Assembly (NCBI GenBank): GCA_023436585.1
Contig: JAEZIN010000019.1
Span: forward strand, 6,918-70,917
Length of the DNA stretch: 64,000 bases
DNA from: Bacillota bacterium
Lineage (GTDB): Bacteria > Bacillota > Clostridia > Christensenellales > Aristaeellaceae
Direction of reading: 5' to 3'
A program made the translations under genes and the position numbers. Below are positions 60,557-64,000 of the stretch, in pieces. Position 1 is the stretch's first letter; each line of letters begins with the position of its first letter. The notes under the pieces are model-generated. The model did not search any database. It worked only from the letters and a program-made list of their open reading frames with translations, and had not been told where the DNA came from.

Positions 60557-60778
60557 TCAGCCCTTGCTGCGCCAGGTGATGCGGCCTCTGGTGAGGTCGT
60601 AGGGAGAAAGCTCTATGGTGACCTTGTCGCCAGGATAGATGCGGATGAAGTTCATGCGCATTTTGCCCGAGATATGGGCCATGATGCGATGGCCATTGGG
60701 CAGCTCCACTTGGAACATGGCGTTGGGAAGCGCCTCAATCACGTGGCCTTCCATTTCTATGACATCATTCTTGGACAA
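60557..60778 (-). CDS. infA: Translation initiation factor IF-1
   Basis: The 73-aa S1-fold factor: SKNDVIEMEGHVIEALPNAM, FQVELPNGHRIMAHISGKMR and the end YDLTRGRITWRSKG. The start is TTG 60778, nine bases after GGAGG, and overlaps the end of the KOW gene by 14 bp, so translation is coupled. Confidence 0.97.
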   Translation of the reverse strand: MSKNDVIEMEGHVIEALPNAMFQVELPNGHRIMAHISGKMRMNFIRIYPGDKVTIELSPYDLTRGRITWRSKG

Positions 60779-61082
60779 GTCCGCAACCCTCCTTGTATGT
60801 GGGCAGTTCCTGCGCCGCTGCCTTTTGCAGAGCCTTTCGAAGCTCACTATCGGTGACGGCAATGTTTGTGCGCAGCTTGTCGGCAAACTCCGGAAAGTAG
60901 ACAGGCTTGGCATGCAGGTGTTTGATCTTCTTGCGTTTGGGACGCTCCGTTTTGCGCAGCTCCCCATCCGCCATTAGCACGTAATCATCGTTAGCAACGG
61001 ACAGTACAATGAACAACCGGCCGCGGTCACGCCCCTGCGTGGACTGCACCACGCGTCCAACATCAAAGGGTATGGGCTTCAC
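60765..61082 (-). CDS. KOW-domain RNA-binding protein
   Basis: A 105-aa protein with an N-terminal KOW motif (VGRVVQSTQGRDRGRLFIVL) and a basic segment (ERPKRKKIKHLHAKPVYF), of the L14e-like group found between map and infA in many Clostridia. It probably binds ribosomal RNA. GTG 61082 overlaps the map stop codon (GTGA). Confidence 0.93.
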   Translation of the reverse strand: MKPIPFDVGRVVQSTQGRDRGRLFIVLSVANDDYVLMADGELRKTERPKRKKIKHLHAKPVYFPEFADKLRTNIAVTDSELRKALQKAAAQELPTYKEGCGLVQE

Positions 61083-61855
61083 GCGTCCTCCTCCTTCCAG
61101 GTAAACCCGGGAAGTGTCAAGATTTCCGGCAGCCCGTCGTTTATGGCGATGGTGTGTTCATAATGGGCGGCAAGGCTTTTATCCCTTGTGGAGAAAGTCC
61201 AGCCGTTTTCCGATTCCTCCACCGGCCACCCTCCGGCAGCGATCATAGGCTCTATGGCCAGCGTCATTCCTTTGCGCAGACGGGTGCCGTGACCCGCTTC
61301 GCCAAAGTTGAATACGCTGGGCTCCTCATGCATGGCCCTGCCGATGCCGTGGCCCGTCAGATCCCGGATCACAGAATACCCGTGGGCTTCCGCCCAAGTC
61401 TGCACTGCATGGCCAATGTCTCCCAGACGATTGCCAGCCACAGCCTGGGCAATTCCCTTCCAGAAACACTCTTCCGTAATCTCGATCAAGGATGCGGCTT
61501 GGGCGGAGATTTCCCCAACACCTACGGTAAAGGCGCTATCCGCCTGCCAGCCATTAAGCACCAACCCGCAATCGATGCTGATGATGGAACCTTCCTTAAG
61601 CACCACATCCTCGCTTGGGATGCCATGGACCACCTGATCATCCACACTGGTACACAGCGTAGCCGGGTAGCCGTGGTAATGAAGGAAGGAAGGAACCGCC
61701 TTATGCTTGCGGATGAGCTGTTCGGCATAAACATCCAAGGCAGCCGTGGTGACACCCGGCTTTACGGCATCCCGAAGCTTTTGCAGGACTTCGTGCAGGA
61801 TAGCCCCCGCCTCGCGCATATAGCCTATCTGCTCTGGATTTTTGAGATATATCAT
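61079..61855 (-). CDS. map: Methionine aminopeptidase type I
   Basis: Removes N-terminal methionine. The 258-aa protein has the dinuclear metal ligands in SIDCGLVLNGWQADSAFTVG, GHGIGRAMHEEPSVFNFG, IEPMIAAGG and the last Glu before HTIAINDG. It overlaps adk (ATGA) upstream and the KOW gene (GTGA) downstream by 4 bp each, so the three are tightly coupled. Confidence 0.98.
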   Translation of the reverse strand: MIYLKNPEQIGYMREAGAILHEVLQKLRDAVKPGVTTAALDVYAEQLIRKHKAVPSFLHYHGYPATLCTSVDDQVVHGIPSEDVVLKEGSIISIDCGLVLNGWQADSAFTVGVGEISAQAASLIEITEECFWKGIAQAVAGNRLGDIGHAVQTWAEAHGYSVIRDLTGHGIGRAMHEEPSVFNFGEAGHGTRLRKGMTLAIEPMIAAGGWPVEESENGWTFSTRDKSLAAHYEHTIAINDGLPEILTLPGFTWKEEDA

Positions 61856-62481
61856 GATTCGACCCCTAAAACCTTTAGGATGGCTTCAAACGTTTCTTCC
61901 ATCCCCTGAGCACCGCTGACGGTTTTCAAAAGGCCTGCCTCTTGATAATACGTTACCAGCGGAGCTGTTTGACGGTGATATACCGCCAGTCGATTTTTGA
62001 CCGTTTCCGCCTTGTCGTCATCCCGCTGAATGAGGCTTTCGCCGCATGCGGCACAGTCCGTTTTCCCGTTTAAATGACTCAAGTGGTAGGTTGCGCCGCA
62101 CTTTGGACAAACCCTTCGCCCCGACAGTCGGGAGATAAGATCCTCGTCCGGCACATCTAAATTTAGTACAACGTCAATGCGTGCAATGGCCTTCAGCGCT
62201 TCGGCCTGGGGCACGGTGCGGGGAAATCCGTCCAGGATGTATCCCTTATCGCAATCCTTTTCCGTAAGCCGCTCATCAACAATGGCAATGACCACATCAT
62301 CGGGAACGAGCTGCCCGGCATCAATAAAGGATTTGGCCTTGAGACCAATTTCCGTTCCCTCGCGGATGGCCCGGCGTAGAATGTCGCCGGTAGAGATTTG
62401 GGGAATTCCCAAGTTTGCGCATATCCGCTGTGCCTGGGTGCCTTTGCCGGCTCCCGGTGGTCCCAGAAAGATGATGTTCAC
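61852..62481 (-). CDS. adk: Adenylate kinase
   Basis: Interconverts ATP+AMP and 2 ADP. The 209-aa enzyme has the P-loop FLGPPGAGKGTQAQRI, the NMP-binding segment (GDILRRAIREGTEIG) and a LID with a four-cysteine zinc finger (CPKCGATYHLSH ... CAACG) typical of Gram-positive long-form Adk. GTG 62481 has GGGAG seven bases upstream. Confidence 0.98.
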   Translation of the reverse strand: MNIIFLGPPGAGKGTQAQRICANLGIPQISTGDILRRAIREGTEIGLKAKSFIDAGQLVPDDVVIAIVDERLTEKDCDKGYILDGFPRTVPQAEALKAIARIDVVLNLDVPDEDLISRLSGRRVCPKCGATYHLSHLNGKTDCAACGESLIQRDDDKAETVKNRLAVYHRQTAPLVTYYQEAGLLKTVSGAQGMEETFEAILKVLGVES

Positions 62482-62540
62482 GCTGTTTCTCCCTTTCCGC
62501 CGGCGAGGCCGCTTCTTGTAACATATGCTGGGAATGTCCA

Positions 62541-62603
62541 GCCTATGCCATCCCGGTTAAAAGCCAATGCTTTAAAACGCAGGGTGCGGCATAGGCCGGA
62601 CAG
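62541..62603 (-). repeat. Inverted repeat between secY and adk
   Basis: GCCTATGCC and GGCATAGGC (flanks extend it to 12 bp with one mismatch) enclose about 35 bp in the 128-bp gap between secY and adk. It may be a message-stability hairpin. Confidence 0.5.
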
Positions 62604-62609
62604 TGCATT

Positions 62610-63869
62610 TTATAGGAAACCCTTGTAATGCCGCATGGTAAGCTGGCTCTCCATCTGGCGGGTGGTTTCCAACGCAACGCTGACCGCGATGATCAGGGAC
62701 GATGCCGCAAACGGCACACGCGTCTGCAAATTCACTGTCAGTATGGAAGGAATCGTCGCCAGGATGGCCAGGAACAATGCGCCGAACAATGTCAGCCGGG
62801 AACTGGTGCGCTGCAAAAAGTCCACCGTAGCCTTGCCCGAGCGGATGCCGGGGATGAGGCCGCCCTGCTGCTGCACGTTCTTGCTGATATCCTGGGGATT
62901 GAAGCTGATGGAAGTATAGAAGTACGTAAAGGCAATGATCAGCAAAGCTGTAACGATCATGTATGCGGGGCGGGTGCTTCCCATGTATGCGCTCCACCAC
63001 ATATAGAGACCGCTCTTGGTGCCGCCGATCAGCTGGATGATGGTACCGGGGAACGCCATGAAGGAGTAAGCGAAGATCAGGGGCAGCATGCCCGTGGAAT
63101 TCACCTTCATGGGGATGTGCGTGCTCTGCCCGCCGTACATCTTACGGCCAACAACGCGCTTGGCGTACTGCACAGGAATCCGGCGCTCGCCCATGTCCAC
63201 AAAGGTGATCAGGGTGATCATCACGACAGCCGCCAGAATAATAGCCGCAATGTTCAGCCAATCGGTTACGACAGCCGCCTTGCTGATGCCTTCAACGACC
63301 AAACCGGTGAATAGGTTGTTCACGATACCGGCAAAAATCAAAAGGGAAATGCCGTTGCCGATGCCCTTTTCGGTGATGCGCTCGCCAATCCACATGGCAA
63401 GAGACGTACCGCCGGCCATGCTCAGACCCACCATCACATAGTTGAACCAGCCAGACTTGATATAGCCCAGGCCGGCGACCAGGCCGATAGCCTGAATGAC
63501 GGCAAGGCCCACAGTGACGTAACGGGTGATGGTCGCGATCCTTTTGCGGCCTTCCTCCCCTTCCTTCTGCATCCGCTCCAGCGCCGGGATGGCAATGGTT
63601 AAGAGCTGCATAATGATGGAGGAGTTGATGTACGGGGTAATGCCCATGGCCATGATGGTCATGTTGGAGAAAGCATTACCCGTCATCATGTTCACCAGGT
63701 CCAGCAGCGGAAGATTGTTTTTGGCCATTTCCGCGTGCACTCTGGCGATGTCAACGCCCGGCGCGGGAATGACACCCACAATCCGGAAGATAAGCAGCAT
63801 GAAAAGCGTGTACAGAATCTTCTTGCGCAGGTCTTCCACCCGCCAGGCATTGCGAAGGGTCTCCCACAT
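62610..63869 (-). CDS. secY: Protein translocase subunit SecY
   Basis: The core channel of the Sec translocon, 419 aa with ten membrane segments. The first helix region (KILYTLFMLLIFRIVGVIPA PG) and the highly conserved cytoplasmic loop with GQSTHIPMKVNSTGMLPLIF are present. It starts at ATG 63869 with GAGGTG in the end of rplO just upstream. Confidence 0.98.
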   Translation of the reverse strand: MWETLRNAWRVEDLRKKILYTLFMLLIFRIVGVIPAPGVDIARVHAEMAKNNLPLLDLVNMMTGNAFSNMTIMAMGITPYINSSIIMQLLTIAIPALERMQKEGEEGRKRIATITRYVTVGLAVIQAIGLVAGLGYIKSGWFNYVMVGLSMAGGTSLAMWIGERITEKGIGNGISLLIFAGIVNNLFTGLVVEGISKAAVVTDWLNIAAIILAAVVMITLITFVDMGERRIPVQYAKRVVGRKMYGGQSTHIPMKVNSTGMLPLIFAYSFMAFPGTIIQLIGGTKSGLYMWWSAYMGSTRPAYMIVTALLIIAFTYFYTSISFNPQDISKNVQQQGGLIPGIRSGKATVDFLQRTSSRLTLFGALFLAILATIPSILTVNLQTRVPFAASSLIIAVSVALETTRQMESQLTMRHYKGFL

Positions 63870-63871
63870 GG

Positions 63872-64000
63872 TTAAATCACCTCGGCTTTCCCGCCGAGAG
63901 CCTCGATCTTTTCTTTGGCAGATTCCGTGAACTTGTCCGCCTTCACTGTAAGCTTCCGGGTCAGTTCGCCGCCGCCCAGAATCTTCACGCCGTCCAGAGT
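63872..64000 (-). CDS. rplO: 50S ribosomal protein uL15, C-terminal part (partial)
   Basis: The last 42 residues of uL15 (TLDGVKILGGGELTRKLTVK, then a helix AKEKIEALGGKAEVI) end in TAA two bases before the secY start. The N-terminal part is outside the window. rplO-secY adjacency is the normal spc operon order. Confidence 0.95.
   Translation of the reverse strand, partial: TLDGVKILGGGELTRKLTVKADKFTESAKEKIEALGGKAEVI

Noticed and set aside
1..64000. CRISPR arrays, rRNA genes and insertion sequences
   Set aside because: No regularly spaced direct repeats, no rRNA sequence and no transposase gene were seen; the only recombinase is the hsdS-associated one.

Overview
The window looks like chromosome of a low-GC-phylum (Bacillota) anaerobe of class Clostridia with a fairly GC-rich core genome. 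The evidence is the Firmicutes ylm division block (divIVA, ylmH, yggT, sepF, yggS), the ireB-ruvX-DUF1292 block, an anti-sigma plus SigB/SigF-type sigma pair, strong AGGAGG ribosome-binding sites, frequent TTG/GTG starts and a Gram-positive secY-adk-map-infA-rpmJ-rpsM-rpsK-rpsD-rpoA-rplQ order. Christensenellales or a relative is possible, but the sequence alone does not fix the order.

Positions 1-12,777 are an AT-richer accessory block that ends beside the 3' end of a tRNA-Ser(CGA) gene, the usual place for an integrated element. It carries a sigma-like ICE regulator (cut by the window edge), a zinc-ribbon protein, an ImmA protease with an XRE repressor, and a complete type I restriction-modification system. 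Downstream of hsdM-hsdS-hsdR lie two extra one-domain hsdS cassettes in opposite orientations around a tyrosine recombinase. All four target-recognition domains share boundary repeats, so this is a specificity-switching (phase-variable) locus.

Positions 13,067-26,834 are a pentose/xylo-oligosaccharide island: AraC and three LacI-type regulators, a sugar ABC importer (binding protein and two permeases, no ATPase), a GH3 beta-xylosidase, xylose isomerase and a sugar-binding-like protein. Two of the LacI genes are recent paralogues that flank the importer. The xylA leader carries two identical palindromic operators. Positions 26,910-32,748 hold an ABC-2 exporter, a regulator gene broken by one stop codon, a repeat-rich peptidoglycan-binding protein and a HAD hydrolase.

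Positions 32,985-48,124 are mostly leftward housekeeping operons: division and septum genes, the sigma/anti-sigma pair, a TSUP exporter, aspartate kinase, two GNATs, ireB-ruvX-DUF1292 with a gene fusion, an AI-2E family protein, a PRC-barrel protein, rluD-lspA and DUF5665. Positions 48,320-56,855 run rightward: a zinc-ribbon membrane protein, a secreted beta-helix protein, a QueG-like iron-sulfur protein and two large PAS/GAF-GGDEF-HD-GYP c-di-GMP proteins. Positions 57,001-64,000 are the leftward translation/transcription operon.

A family of modular palindromes (three small hairpins per copy) recurs at four intergenic sites, including one facing pair inside the ribosomal operon between rpmJ and rpsM. 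The strongest candidate for a noteworthy system is the four-domain hsdS shuffling locus; the RuvX-DUF1292 fusion, the extended sugar permease and the palindrome family come next.
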